Below, in pieces: positions 51,312-59,964 of a DNA stretch of 64,000 bases. The number at the start of each line of letters is the position of its first letter. The first letter of the stretch is position 1. The notes under the pieces are model-generated. The model ran no database searches. It was not told where the DNA came from and saw only the letters and a list, made by a program, of their open reading frames with translations. Location of the stretch: assembly GCF_030846775.1 (NCBI RefSeq), contig NZ_CP132910.1, forward strand, positions 654,001-718,000, given 5' to 3'. The translations under genes were made by a program, and so were the position numbers. The stretch comes from Geothrix sp. 21YS21S-2. GTDB lineage: Bacteria; Acidobacteriota; Holophagae; Holophagales; Holophagaceae.

Positions 51312-53858
51312 ATGCCCTTCATGGCGGGCATTCTTCGGGCAGGGGTCGTTCTTCTGGCTTGGGCCGGCGCCGTGACGGCATCCGCTGGTCCCATGGAGCC
51401 CGGGCGGCGTCCCTTCGTCATGCTGGGGACGGACCAGGGCCTGTCCTCGGGTGCCGTCGTGTGCATGGCCCAGGACCAGGACGGGTTCCTGTGGATGGGC
51501 TCGGAGAACGGGCTGCTCCGCTACGACGGCGGTCAGAGCCGCCAGTGGAGCGCCGAGGACGGGCTGCCCTCGGCCTCGGTGGGCAAGCTCCTGGCGTGCC
51601 CCGGCGGCGGCATCTGGGTGGGCACCCTCCGTGGACTGGTGCGCTTCAGGAACGGGCGCTTCGAGAAGATCACCCTCGATGGCCAGCCCTACGCCCACTC
51701 CGTCGCGGAACTGGCCCTGGACCGCCGGGGGCGCCTCTGGGCCTACACCTTCAAGGGCCTGATCCGGCAGAAGGAGGGGCTGGCCTTCGAGACCGTGCCC
51801 TGGGCGACGCCGGACAACGTCTATGGGCTGATGGCGGGCCCGCGCTCGGGAGCGGTCTACGTGGCGGGCCAGCACGGCATCCAGGTGTTCGGGGAGGACG
51901 GCTCCATGGCGAACTGGGGCCCCGCCCAAGGGCTGCCGCCCAAGGGGCCCCTGCTGGTGGCCGAGGACGGCAAGGGGCGGGTCTGGGCCGGCGGCGGCGC
52001 GTCGCTGATGATGAAAGGGCCGGAGGACCCGCGGTTCCATGACGAGTCCAGCCGCCTGAAGGCGAGCATCTCCCCCAACGGGCAACCCTTCCTCGACCGG
52101 GACGGCTCGGTGTGGATCCCCACCCAGAACGGGGCCCAGCAGCTCGACGGCGAGCTCCTGGACACCGCGCGGGGCCTGCCCTTCCGCTGGGTCAGGGGCC
52201 TGTTCCGGGACCGGGAGGGGGCCCTCTGGGTGATGGGGCCGGGCCTGGCCCACATGCTGGGCCGGGGGCGGGTCCTGAACCATCCCCTCACGCGGGGGGA
52301 TTCGGGCGAAGTGGTGTGGTTCCTCGTGCGGGACAGCCAGGGGCGCATGATCGCCGCCACCGACAACGGGGCGGTGCGCATGGAGGCCTCCGGCCCGGCC
52401 GCGATCCCCGGCACGGAGGGCACGCGCATCAAAGGCATGGCGATCGACCGCGCCGGCACGCTCTGGATGGTCAACACCCGGGGACCCACGCTCTGGCTGC
52501 GGTCCGGGCGGACCCGTGCCGAAGTGGCGCCCCTGGGCGACCTGGGCATCGGCGCCAACAGCGTCTTCGAGGACAGCCGCGGCATCGTGTGGGTCGGCGG
52601 GGTGCGCCAGGGCCTGCTCCGCTACGACGCCAGGGCCGGCAGGCTCGTGGAGGACGTGCCCCGGGCCTTCACGGGGAGCGATCAGCTGGGGGTCTACGAG
52701 ATCCATGAGGACGACCGGGGCGGGCTCTGGGCCGGCTGCGACGGGGGGCTGCTGCAAAGGCCGAACGGCGGCGCCTGGACCTTCCATGCCGGCAACGCCG
52801 GCTCCCGGGTGCGGGGCATGGCCCTGCTTCCCGACGGCACCGCATGGATCCACTACGAGGAGCCCATGGGAATCGCCCGCGTGCGTCCCGCGGACGGCGC
52901 CATCCAGGTGCTGGAGCGGCGCACGAAGGGTTGGGGCCTGCCCAGCAACATGGTCTACGGGGTGCGCCGGGACGAGCGCGGGCGGATCTGGGTGTCCACC
53001 GACAAGGGCCTGGACCGGGTGGAACCGGCCCTGCACGTGGGCCGACGGGACGGGATGGTCAATGAGGACTGTTCGATCAGCGCGCTCCTGGTGGAAAAGG
53101 GCGTCGTGTGGGTGGGCACGTCGGGCGGCCTCATGCGCTTCGACAGCACCGGGGCCTCGGCCCCCATGGAGGCGCCCCGGGCCTTCGTGATGCAGCTGGC
53201 CTACGGCAACCGCGTCCTGGAGCCCCCTTTCGGCCAGGTGGATCCCCTGCCCTACGACAAGGCGACGGTGGATTTCCAGGTTGCCGCGCCCTGGTACCTC
53301 AACGAGCTGGACGTGCGGTTCCAGGCGCGGCTCCTGGGGCTGGAGGACGCCTGGCGGGACCTGGAGGGGCGGCGGGTGCACTTTCCCGCCCTGCGCGGGG
53401 GGCGCTACCGGTTCGAGGTGAGGGCCGCCCTGGCCCAGGGGCCCTTCGGCCCCCCGGCGGGCGTGGATTTCCGGGTGACGCCGCCCTGGTGGAGGACGGG
53501 CTGGGCCTATGGCCTGGCTCTGCTCACGGGGACGCTGGCCCTGGCGGGCGTGGGCCGCGTGCGTGGCGCCGCCCTGCGCCGCCGCAGCGCAGCTCTGGAG
53601 GACCTGGTGGCCATGCGCACCCGGGAACTGAGGCAGCGCAACGTCGAGCTGAGCGAGGCCCTGGGCAATGTCAAGCAGCTGTCCGGCCTCCTCCCCATCT
53701 GCGCCCACTGCAAGAAGATCCGCGACGACCGGGGCTACTGGAACCAGCTGGAGCAGTATCTTTCCAGCCACGCGGAGGTCGGCTTCTCGCACGGCATCTG
53801 CCCCGAATGCGCCTCCGAGCTGTTTCCGGACTTCCTCCAGAAGCGCGACAGGGCCTGA
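51312..53858 (+). CDS. Two-component-type propeller receptor lacking a kinase, ending in CxxC module
   Basis: An 848-residue protein with a signal peptide, about 13 propeller repeats ('DGFLWMGSENGLLRYD', 'RIWVSTDKGLDRVE'), a Y_Y_Y-type Ig domain (about 635-710), one membrane helix ('TGWAYGLALLTGTLALAGVG') and a coiled coil. It then ends in 'LLPICAHCKKIRDDRGYWNQLE' with 'HGICPEC'. This is the four-Cys tail often found after kinases or GGDEF domains, but here no histidine kinase or output domain precedes it. The start is uncertain: GTG 51306 overlaps the mnmA stop, and ATG at 51312 or 51321 is also possible. Confidence 0.8.
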   Translation: MPFMAGILRAGVVLLAWAGAVTASAGPMEPGRRPFVMLGTDQGLSSGAVVCMAQDQDGFLWMGSENGLLRYDGGQSRQWSAEDGLPSASVGKLLACPGGGIWVGTLRGLVRFRNGRFEKITLDGQPYAHSVAELALDRRGRLWAYTFKGLIRQKEGLAFETVPWATPDNVYGLMAGPRSGAVYVAGQHGIQVFGEDGSMANWGPAQGLPPKGPLLVAEDGKGRVWAGGGASLMMKGPEDPRFHDESSRLKASISPNGQPFLDRDGSVWIPTQNGAQQLDGELLDTARGLPFRWVRGLFRDREGALWVMGPGLAHMLGRGRVLNHPLTRGDSGEVVWFLVRDSQGRMIAATDNGAVRMEASGPAAIPGTEGTRIKGMAIDRAGTLWMVNTRGPTLWLRSGRTRAEVAPLGDLGIGANSVFEDSRGIVWVGGVRQGLLRYDARAGRLVEDVPRAFTGSDQLGVYEIHEDDRGGLWAGCDGGLLQRPNGGAWTFHAGNAGSRVRGMALLPDGTAWIHYEEPMGIARVRPADGAIQVLERRTKGWGLPSNMVYGVRRDERGRIWVSTDKGLDRVEPALHVGRRDGMVNEDCSISALLVEKGVVWVGTSGGLMRFDSTGASAPMEAPRAFVMQLAYGNRVLEPPFGQVDPLPYDKATVDFQVAAPWYLNELDVRFQARLLGLEDAWRDLEGRRVHFPALRGGRYRFEVRAALAQGPFGPPAGVDFRVTPPWWRTGWAYGLALLTGTLALAGVGRVRGAALRRRSAALEDLVAMRTRELRQRNVELSEALGNVKQLSGLLPICAHCKKIRDDRGYWNQLEQYLSSHAEVGFSHGICPECASELFPDFLQKRDRA

Positions 53859-53895
53859 TAGACTGGTACCTTCACGACCCTTTGCGGAGCTGCGC

Positions 53896-54864
53896 GTGTC
53901 CCATCACAAGATCATCATCATCGGTACGGGCCCCGCCGGCTACACGGCGGCCATCTATGCGTCCCGGGCCAACCTGGCCCCCCTGGTCTTCGAGGGGGCC
54001 CAGCCCGGCGGCCAGCTCACGATCACCACGGAGGTGGAGAACTACCCGGGCTTTCGCGAAGGCGTCATGGGCCCGGCGCTCATGGACGAGATGCGCGGGC
54101 AGGCCGAGCGGTTCGGCACGGTGATCAAGGCCGAGACGGTGCTCAAGGCCGACCTTTCCGCGAGCCCGAAAAAGCTCACCACGGACCAGGGGGCGTACAC
54201 CTGCGACGCCCTGGTCATCGCCACGGGCGCCTCCGCCAAGTGGATGGGCATCCGCAAGGACGAGGAGCTCAGCCGCACCGGCGGCGGGGTTTCCGCGTGC
54301 GCCACCTGCGACGGCTTCTTCTTCCGCGGCAAGGAGATCGCCGTGGTGGGCGGCGGCGACACCGCCCTCGAGGAGGCCACCTTCCTCACGAAGTTCGCCT
54401 CCAAGGTCACGCTCATCCACCGCCGGGACAAGCTGCGGGCCTCCAAGGCCATGCAGGAGCGGGCCATGCGCAACGAGAAGATCGCCTTCAAGTGGAACGC
54501 GGTCGTGGAGGACATCGTCACGAAGGACCAGGCCCTGCCCACCGGCGAGCTGATCCCCAAGATCGCCGTCCTCAAGCTCAAGGACACCGTGACCGGGGCC
54601 CTGGAGGACCTGCCCGTGGAGGGCCTCTTCGTGGCCATCGGGCACCAGCCCAACACCAGCCTCTTCGCCGGGCAGCTGCCCATGAACGAGGCGGGCTACC
54701 TGGACGTGGAGGCCGGTTCCACCCGCACCTCCGTCGCGGGCGTCTTCGCCTGCGGCGACGTCCAGGACCACCAGTACCGCCAGGCCGTCACGGCCGCGGG
54801 CTCGGGCTGCATGGCCGCCATCGACGCGGAGCGCTGGCTGTCGGAGAACGGCCTGGCCGAGTGA
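53896..54864 (+). CDS. trxB: Thioredoxin reductase
   Basis: A 322-residue FAD enzyme. GTG at 53896 has GGAG six bases upstream. FAD motif 'IIIGTGPAGYTAAIYASRA' lies at the N-terminus, redox-active Cys135-Ala-Thr-Cys138 in 'SACATCDGFFF', the NADPH motif 'VVGGGDTALEEA' with 'HRRDKLRA', and the C-terminal 'GVFACGDVQD'. It reduces thioredoxin with NADPH in the cytosol. Length and motifs are canonical. Confidence 0.95.
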   Translation: MSHHKIIIIGTGPAGYTAAIYASRANLAPLVFEGAQPGGQLTITTEVENYPGFREGVMGPALMDEMRGQAERFGTVIKAETVLKADLSASPKKLTTDQGAYTCDALVIATGASAKWMGIRKDEELSRTGGGVSACATCDGFFFRGKEIAVVGGGDTALEEATFLTKFASKVTLIHRRDKLRASKAMQERAMRNEKIAFKWNAVVEDIVTKDQALPTGELIPKIAVLKLKDTVTGALEDLPVEGLFVAIGHQPNTSLFAGQLPMNEAGYLDVEAGSTRTSVAGVFACGDVQDHQYRQAVTAAGSGCMAAIDAERWLSENGLAE

Positions 54865-54886
54865 AAGGCATCGAACACCCAACCCC

Positions 54887-56230
54887 ATGGACCTCCTAGC
54901 CATCACACGACACCACGGACTGGTCGAAGCGCTGCGTACGGCCTTCGGCGGGACCGGGCATTCGGTGGAGCGGGTCGAGGATCCGCTGGAGGCCCTGGCC
55001 CTGGAGGCCTGGAACCGGGCCCGTCTGGTCCTGGTGGATGCCGAGGCGGATCCCATGGACGGGTACCGGCTCTGCAGCCTCCTGCGGGGGGAGTCCCGGA
55101 TGCTGTTCCGGCACCTGCCGGTCCTGCTGGTGGTGGACCACCTGCCCACCCAGGCCGAACGCGATGCGCTGGCGGCGGTGGACGGCGACGGCTTCGTGGA
55201 AGTGGACAGCGGCGTGCACCGGCTCCAGAAGACCCTCGGCCCGCTCCTGGACGGGACCGCCGCCCGCGACGGGGGCGACCCCGTCCCCGCCCTGGCCATG
55301 GGGATCCGCCCGGAAACCGCCGGCAGGATGCGGGAAGCGGTGGCCGCCATCGGCCTCGACCTGCGCACCTGCGCGCGCCAGGACCTCGAGCCCGCCCTCG
55401 CCGCGCTCCGGCCCCCCATCCTGTTCCTGGGGGTGGATGCCTCGGGGGAGCAGGCCCTGGAGGTCCTCCGGACCCTGGACGGCGCCGCGCAGGCCCCCAG
55501 CGTCATCCTGGTGGGCGGCAAGGTGCCCGAAGCCACCCAGTGCAGGCTGCTCGACGCCGGGGCGCGCGACTGGGTCCCCCTGCCCCTGTCCGTGCCCCTC
55601 CTGCTCCACGGCTGCCGTTGCGCGCTGGAATGGACCCACCTCAAGCGCCTCAAGCTGGAATACCAGCACCAGCTCCAGGACATGGCCGAGCGCCGCGGCG
55701 CCCTGGAGCGGGAGGCCTGCACCCTGCGCAGCGAGGTCCTCACCGATCCCCTCACCGAGCTCCTGAACCGGCGCGCCTTCAGCCAGCACCTGGAGCACGC
55801 CGTGAGCCAGTGGGAGCGCAACCGCCGGCCCTTCGTCCTCATCCTGGGGGACCTGGACTACTTCAAGCTCACCAACGACCGCTTCGGGCACCTGGTGGGG
55901 GACGCGGTCCTCAAGGCCGTGGGCCAGCGCATCCGCTCCAGCCTGCGCCGCAGCGACCTGGCCTTCCGCATCGGGGGCGAGGAGTTCGCCATCCTGCTCA
56001 TGGAGACGAGCCTGCGCGCCGGCACCGAGGTGGCGGAAAAGATCCGCGAGCGCATCGAGGCCGCGCCCCTGAAGGTGGAATCCGGCCAGACGGTGTTCCC
56101 GACCATGAGCTTCGGCGTGGGCGCGCCGGACGGCGAGGATTCCGGTCGCCTTTTCCTTCGGGTGGACGAAGCGCTGTATCTGGCCAAACACAAGGGCCGA
56201 AACCGGGTCGAAGTCATGAGCAATCAGTAG
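54887..56230 (+). CDS. Diguanylate cyclase with two receiver-like domains
   Basis: A 447-residue protein with PleD-like order. The first receiver-like domain (about 1-125) keeps an Asp in 'LVLVDAEADPMDGY'. The second (about 135-240) looks degenerate ('ILFLGVDASGEQ'). A coiled coil (about 245-285) leads into a GGDEF domain with 'GGEEF' at 363-367, so cyclase activity is expected. c-di-GMP made here could act on the PilZ protein at 12492. No kinase partner is adjacent. Confidence 0.88.
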   Translation: MDLLAITRHHGLVEALRTAFGGTGHSVERVEDPLEALALEAWNRARLVLVDAEADPMDGYRLCSLLRGESRMLFRHLPVLLVVDHLPTQAERDALAAVDGDGFVEVDSGVHRLQKTLGPLLDGTAARDGGDPVPALAMGIRPETAGRMREAVAAIGLDLRTCARQDLEPALAALRPPILFLGVDASGEQALEVLRTLDGAAQAPSVILVGGKVPEATQCRLLDAGARDWVPLPLSVPLLLHGCRCALEWTHLKRLKLEYQHQLQDMAERRGALEREACTLRSEVLTDPLTELLNRRAFSQHLEHAVSQWERNRRPFVLILGDLDYFKLTNDRFGHLVGDAVLKAVGQRIRSSLRRSDLAFRIGGEEFAILLMETSLRAGTEVAEKIRERIEAAPLKVESGQTVFPTMSFGVGAPDGEDSGRLFLRVDEALYLAKHKGRNRVEVMSNQ

Positions 56231-56296
56231 GCAGGAATATCAGGTGCACTTCCGCCTCATCGGGTCTATGTTGGGTTCCCCAAACGAGGAGGCCCC

Positions 56297-56752
56297 ATGC
56301 GGAACCGAACCTTGATGGTCCTGGCCGGCCTGCCCTGCCTGATCGCCAACGCCCAAGGCCACACGGCCGCCCAGGCGGAGAACGTCGTCAGGCGAGCCAT
56401 CGTCTACGCCCAGAAGAACGGCATGGACAAGCTGATCCAGCAGACGAACCAGTCCAACGGCGTATTCCATGTGGGATCGGGAAGCGATCTGTACCTGCTG
56501 ATCATCGACAGGAAGGGGATCGCCCGGGCCAACGGCTTCAAGGCTGAAATCGTCGGCACCAACCGGCTGGTGGTGAAGGACGTGGACGGGAAGTTCTACA
56601 TGAGGGACCTGGTGGAACTGGCAAAGACGAAGAACTCGGGCTGGGTGGACTACAAGTTCGCCAACCCCGTCAGCGGGAAGATCGAGCAGAAGAGCACCTA
56701 CTTCGAGGTGTACGAGGATGTGATGGTGTGCTGCGGAATCTATAAACCCTGA
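56297..56752 (+). CDS. Periplasmic single-Cache-domain protein
   Basis: A 151-residue protein with a signal peptide (to about residue 20) and a lone Cache fold: 'AENVVRRAIVYAQKNGMDKL', 'DLYLLIIDRKGIARAN', 'GWVDYKFANPVSGKIEQKSTYFEVYEDVMVCCGIY'. No membrane helix or output domain follows, so it is probably a free ligand-binding protein. GAGGAGG lies four bases upstream. It follows the diguanylate cyclase gene and may supply signal to an envelope sensor. Confidence 0.82.
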   Translation: MRNRTLMVLAGLPCLIANAQGHTAAQAENVVRRAIVYAQKNGMDKLIQQTNQSNGVFHVGSGSDLYLLIIDRKGIARANGFKAEIVGTNRLVVKDVDGKFYMRDLVELAKTKNSGWVDYKFANPVSGKIEQKSTYFEVYEDVMVCCGIYKP

Positions 56753-56775
56753 TCTTTCCCCGGCGAACCTCGGCC

Positions 56776-56879
56776 CCTCGGCCGCCTCGGCGATACCTTT
56801 CTTTTCATGACGACTTCGGCGCGAAGATCCTCTGCGCCGCAGGGGCTTGAAACAGGATGCATCGCCGAGGTGGCCGAGG
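56776..56879. repeat. 104-bp inverted repeat between convergent genes
   Basis: 56776-56794 (CCTCGGCCGCCTCGGCGAT) pairs with 56861-56879 with one mismatch. The inner ~66 bases have additional small foldbacks. Its position after a plus-strand gene and a minus-strand gene suggests a bidirectional transcription stop, or a small repeated element. Confidence 0.6.
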
Positions 56880-56900
56880 AAGGAGCGGGAGCGGGATCCT

Positions 56901-59216
56901 CTAGAACGTGTACTTGCCCAGATCCCCCAGGCTGCGCAGCGTGACCACCACGTCCAGCCGGTCCTCCTTCGTCAGCGAACCCGGCACGGTGATGCCGATG
57001 TGGGAGAAGCGGAGCGAGTAGGCCACGCAGGGCGTCACGTAGGCCAGGGCCACCTGGCTGCCGGCGAAGGCGCGGCGCTTGAAGTCGTAGTTGGCCTGGA
57101 ACTCCAGGCGCACGTCGTCGTTCCACAGGCGCTTCAGGCCGCCCAGTTGGATGCCCTTCTGGCGGACCAGGAGGCGGTTGATCCCGGTGGAGTAGTAGGC
57201 CAGGTTGAAACGCGTCCCGTCGCCGGCCTTGTAGTCCGCCGAAAGGGACTGGTCCGCGTCGCTGTCGGACACGTCGCTGCTGCGGCGGAAGCTGATGCGC
57301 AGGGTCTCGTCGGGCTCCACGTCCAGCTCGTTGTCCAGGGTGGCCCAGCCCTTCTTCACCCGGCCGTCGTTGAGGAGGATCGGGGCCATGTGGAACCTGG
57401 AGGAGATGCGCCAGCGCACCAGGTCCAGGAACGGCACGTTGATGCCGGGGCGGCCCAGGAAGTGCTGCTTCACGCCCAGTTCCAGGCTCCGCTCCCCGGC
57501 CGCGCTGTTGCCCACCCCGGGCTGGGAGTCCACGTCGTCGAAGTGGGGGATGCGGCCCTCGGCCGACGCCTTGCTGGTGGTGAGGAAGGCGAAATAGGGA
57601 TTCATGACGTGCTTGATCTCGCCCTTGTACCCGAACAGGCGCACGTCCGTGAAGGATCGTCCGATGGGAGGGCCGGAGAGCTGAAGCCGGGCGGAGCCCA
57701 GGACCCGGTCCACGGAGGGGGCGTCCACCTGGAAGGGGCTGGTGGTGATGGCCAGGTTCCCGTTGGCGACGTTGGCGGTGTCGAACAGGGACCGCCCCAG
57801 GGACTGCGAGTAGCGGGAGTAGCGCCCAAGGGTCTCGAGGTCCGCCCGCAGGGGCCCCCACTGCCCCACCCGGCCCTGGAGGCGCAGGAAGCCGTCGTCC
57901 CTGCGCCAGGCGTAGGTGTCGTTGGGGACGGCGCCGGTGCCGGTGGGGAGGATGTCCAGCTTGTAGGTCATGCGTCCCAGCCGCACGCCGGCGTCCAGGT
58001 AGAAGGAACCCAGGGGCACGGGGTACAGGGAGCCCTGGACGCTGGGCAGCACCTGGCGGCGGAGGGAATTGGGGAAGTTGGGGTTATAGAGGGGCGAGGA
58101 GGAGTCGGACGTGAAGTAGGTCAGCTGCTCGGAGGCGTTGAAGGAGAAGCTGGCCCAGGGGAAGTTCCGGCCCAGGTACAGGGCGCTGTCGAAGGGAGTG
58201 CCGCCCAGGCGGGCCATGCCCTGGCCGTAGTCGGTCTCCAGGAGGGCGTCGGAGGCCCGGTTGACGTCGGCTGCGAGCTGCCAGCCATCTTCCCGTTGCC
58301 AGATCTCCTTCAGGGAGAACCGGTACCGGTGGATGTCGTCGGTCTTCTGCTTGATGAACTGCCCGGCAAAGGAGCCCTGGTGGGTGGGTTCGGGGTTCCA
58401 GCGGGCCTCGCCACCCCACAGGGTGCCCTGCCGGGTGAAGTACTCCGGGGACACCGTCACGTCCGCCGAGTCACCCAGCACCTGGTAGTAGGGCACCTGG
58501 GTCGAGGCGCCCATGGGGCCCGAGAAGGAGAGGGAGATGGGCAGCAGGCCCGAGGTGCGCTCGGCCTTGGCGGGGTAGATGGCCCAGGGCAGGTAGTAGA
58601 AGGTCGGGACGTTGCCCACCCAGATCCAGAGGTTGCGGATGGTGGCGTACTTGTCCAGGTCCACGGTGAGCCGGGACACCAGGGCCTTCCAGCCGGGCTT
58701 CTCCTGGGGGCAGGGGCTGAGTTCGACCTTCTCGAAGTCCCAGTGCTTGAGGGTGGTGAAGGCCACCTTGTCCGACTTCAGGTACCAGCTGGGGGGGAGC
58801 TCCATGTCCAGGGCCCAGGCCTCGCCCACCTGGTGCTTCCAGTCCATGCGGAGCCGGGCGCAGCGCAGGCGCAGCCCGGGCCCTTCCAGGCGGATGCGCC
58901 CCTCGGCCTCGATCTCCCCGGTGAGGGTGCTGTACTTGATGTGGTCGGCCAGCAGGAGCAGGTCGGGGCTGGCCACGGCGCCGTCGTCCATCTCCCAGCC
59001 GCCGGGGGTCTCCTTCACGTCCTTGCCCCAGTAGCGCAGGGGCACGGCCCCTTCCCTGGATTCCACGGACTCCTGGGGACGCAGGGGGAGGAGCTCGCCG
59101 GGGGTGGGGGCCTGCCAGTCGGGCCCCAGGGGCGGAAGGGGCGGCAGTTGGGCGGCCAGGGGACCCAGCCCCAGGGCCGCCACAAGGCCTATGCGGATCC
59201 GCCGCTCACGCGCCAT
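56901..59216 (-). CDS. lptD: LPS-assembly outer-membrane protein LptD
   Basis: A 771-residue protein. Signal peptide, then an N-terminal OstA jellyroll (about 70-190, with 'DLLLLADHIKYSTLTGEIEAEGRIRLE') and a C-terminal barrel with the family strand pattern 'NVPTFYYLPWAIYPAKAERTSG', ending in 'GDLGKYTF'. LptD inserts LPS into the outer leaflet. Together with the two fused LptFG genes it completes much of the exporter. The start overlaps the ZIP gene by 11 bp. Few cysteines are present. Confidence 0.92.
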   Translation of the reverse strand: MARERRIRIGLVAALGLGPLAAQLPPLPPLGPDWQAPTPGELLPLRPQESVESREGAVPLRYWGKDVKETPGGWEMDDGAVASPDLLLLADHIKYSTLTGEIEAEGRIRLEGPGLRLRCARLRMDWKHQVGEAWALDMELPPSWYLKSDKVAFTTLKHWDFEKVELSPCPQEKPGWKALVSRLTVDLDKYATIRNLWIWVGNVPTFYYLPWAIYPAKAERTSGLLPISLSFSGPMGASTQVPYYQVLGDSADVTVSPEYFTRQGTLWGGEARWNPEPTHQGSFAGQFIKQKTDDIHRYRFSLKEIWQREDGWQLAADVNRASDALLETDYGQGMARLGGTPFDSALYLGRNFPWASFSFNASEQLTYFTSDSSSPLYNPNFPNSLRRQVLPSVQGSLYPVPLGSFYLDAGVRLGRMTYKLDILPTGTGAVPNDTYAWRRDDGFLRLQGRVGQWGPLRADLETLGRYSRYSQSLGRSLFDTANVANGNLAITTSPFQVDAPSVDRVLGSARLQLSGPPIGRSFTDVRLFGYKGEIKHVMNPYFAFLTTSKASAEGRIPHFDDVDSQPGVGNSAAGERSLELGVKQHFLGRPGINVPFLDLVRWRISSRFHMAPILLNDGRVKKGWATLDNELDVEPDETLRISFRRSSDVSDSDADQSLSADYKAGDGTRFNLAYYSTGINRLLVRQKGIQLGGLKRLWNDDVRLEFQANYDFKRRAFAGSQVALAYVTPCVAYSLRFSHIGITVPGSLTKEDRLDVVVTLRSLGDLGKYTF

Positions 59217-59949
59217 GGTGGTGATGCGGCGCCAGACCCAGCACTACCAGAAAGATGAGGATCCCCACCAGGAGGCTCGCGGTGCTCTTCCAGCCCTTCT
59301 CCTTCTGGGCTTCGGGCAGAAGGTCCGAGCAGGCCACGTAGAGGCCGAGGCCCCCGGTCAGACCCAGCACCGGTCCCAGCTTGATGTGCAGGAACTCCTG
59401 GCTCATGGAACCCACCAGGGCCGCCATGGCCAGGATGCCCGCGGCGATGATGGACTTCCGGTTGCCGAAGCCCCTCACCAGGAAGATGGAGGAGATCGTG
59501 GCCCCTTCGGGGATGCGGTGGAGGAGCACGCCCGTGAACACCATCAGGCCCAGGCCGCTGTGGGTGCGCATGGCGGCGGTGATGGACATGCCGTCCATGA
59601 AGCTGTGCAGGCTCAGGCCCACCAGGGCGATGACGCCCGTCATGGCCGAGCCGGAGTGCGTATGGGATTCCTCGCCGTAGTGGAAGTGGGGACTGATGCC
59701 GTGCTCGAGCAGGTGGATCAGGAAGAAGCCCGCCACGGCCCACAGGGCCATGGCTTCGCCGCCCTGCTCGACGGCCTCGGGCATGACCCGCACCAGGGTG
59801 ACGGACATGAGGTAGCCGGCCGCCACGCCGGACATGTGGCGCATGAGGCTGGCCCGGCCCTGGAGGAAACGCACCACCAGCCACCCTCCGAGGAGGGTGG
59901 CCAGGGCGGCGATCGGGGCCAGCCAGTAGAGATGGTCGAAGGGCGTCAG
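59206..59949 (-). CDS. ZIP-family metal transporter, apparent CTG start
   Basis: A 247-residue membrane protein if it begins at CTG 59949, which has GAGG seven bases upstream. The only standard start before helix 2 is GTG 59877, which would cut off the first helix (WLAPIAALATLLGGWLVV). ZIP motifs follow: 'GLSLHSFMDGMSI' and 'HRIPEGATI' in helices 4 and 5, and a His-rich loop 'HFHYGEESHTHSG'. The C-terminus is HHHH-G-A. ZIPs import Zn, Fe or Mn. It lies between RNase E/G and lptD, with overlap or near contact to both. Confidence 0.75.
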   Translation of the reverse strand: MTPFDHLYWLAPIAALATLLGGWLVVRFLQGRASLMRHMSGVAAGYLMSVTLVRVMPEAVEQGGEAMALWAVAGFFLIHLLEHGISPHFHYGEESHTHSGSAMTGVIALVGLSLHSFMDGMSITAAMRTHSGLGLMVFTGVLLHRIPEGATISSIFLVRGFGNRKSIIAAGILAMAALVGSMSQEFLHIKLGPVLGLTGGLGLYVACSDLLPEAQKEKGWKSTASLLVGILIFLVVLGLAPHHHHGA

Positions 59950-59964
59950 GGCGTTACCTCACGA

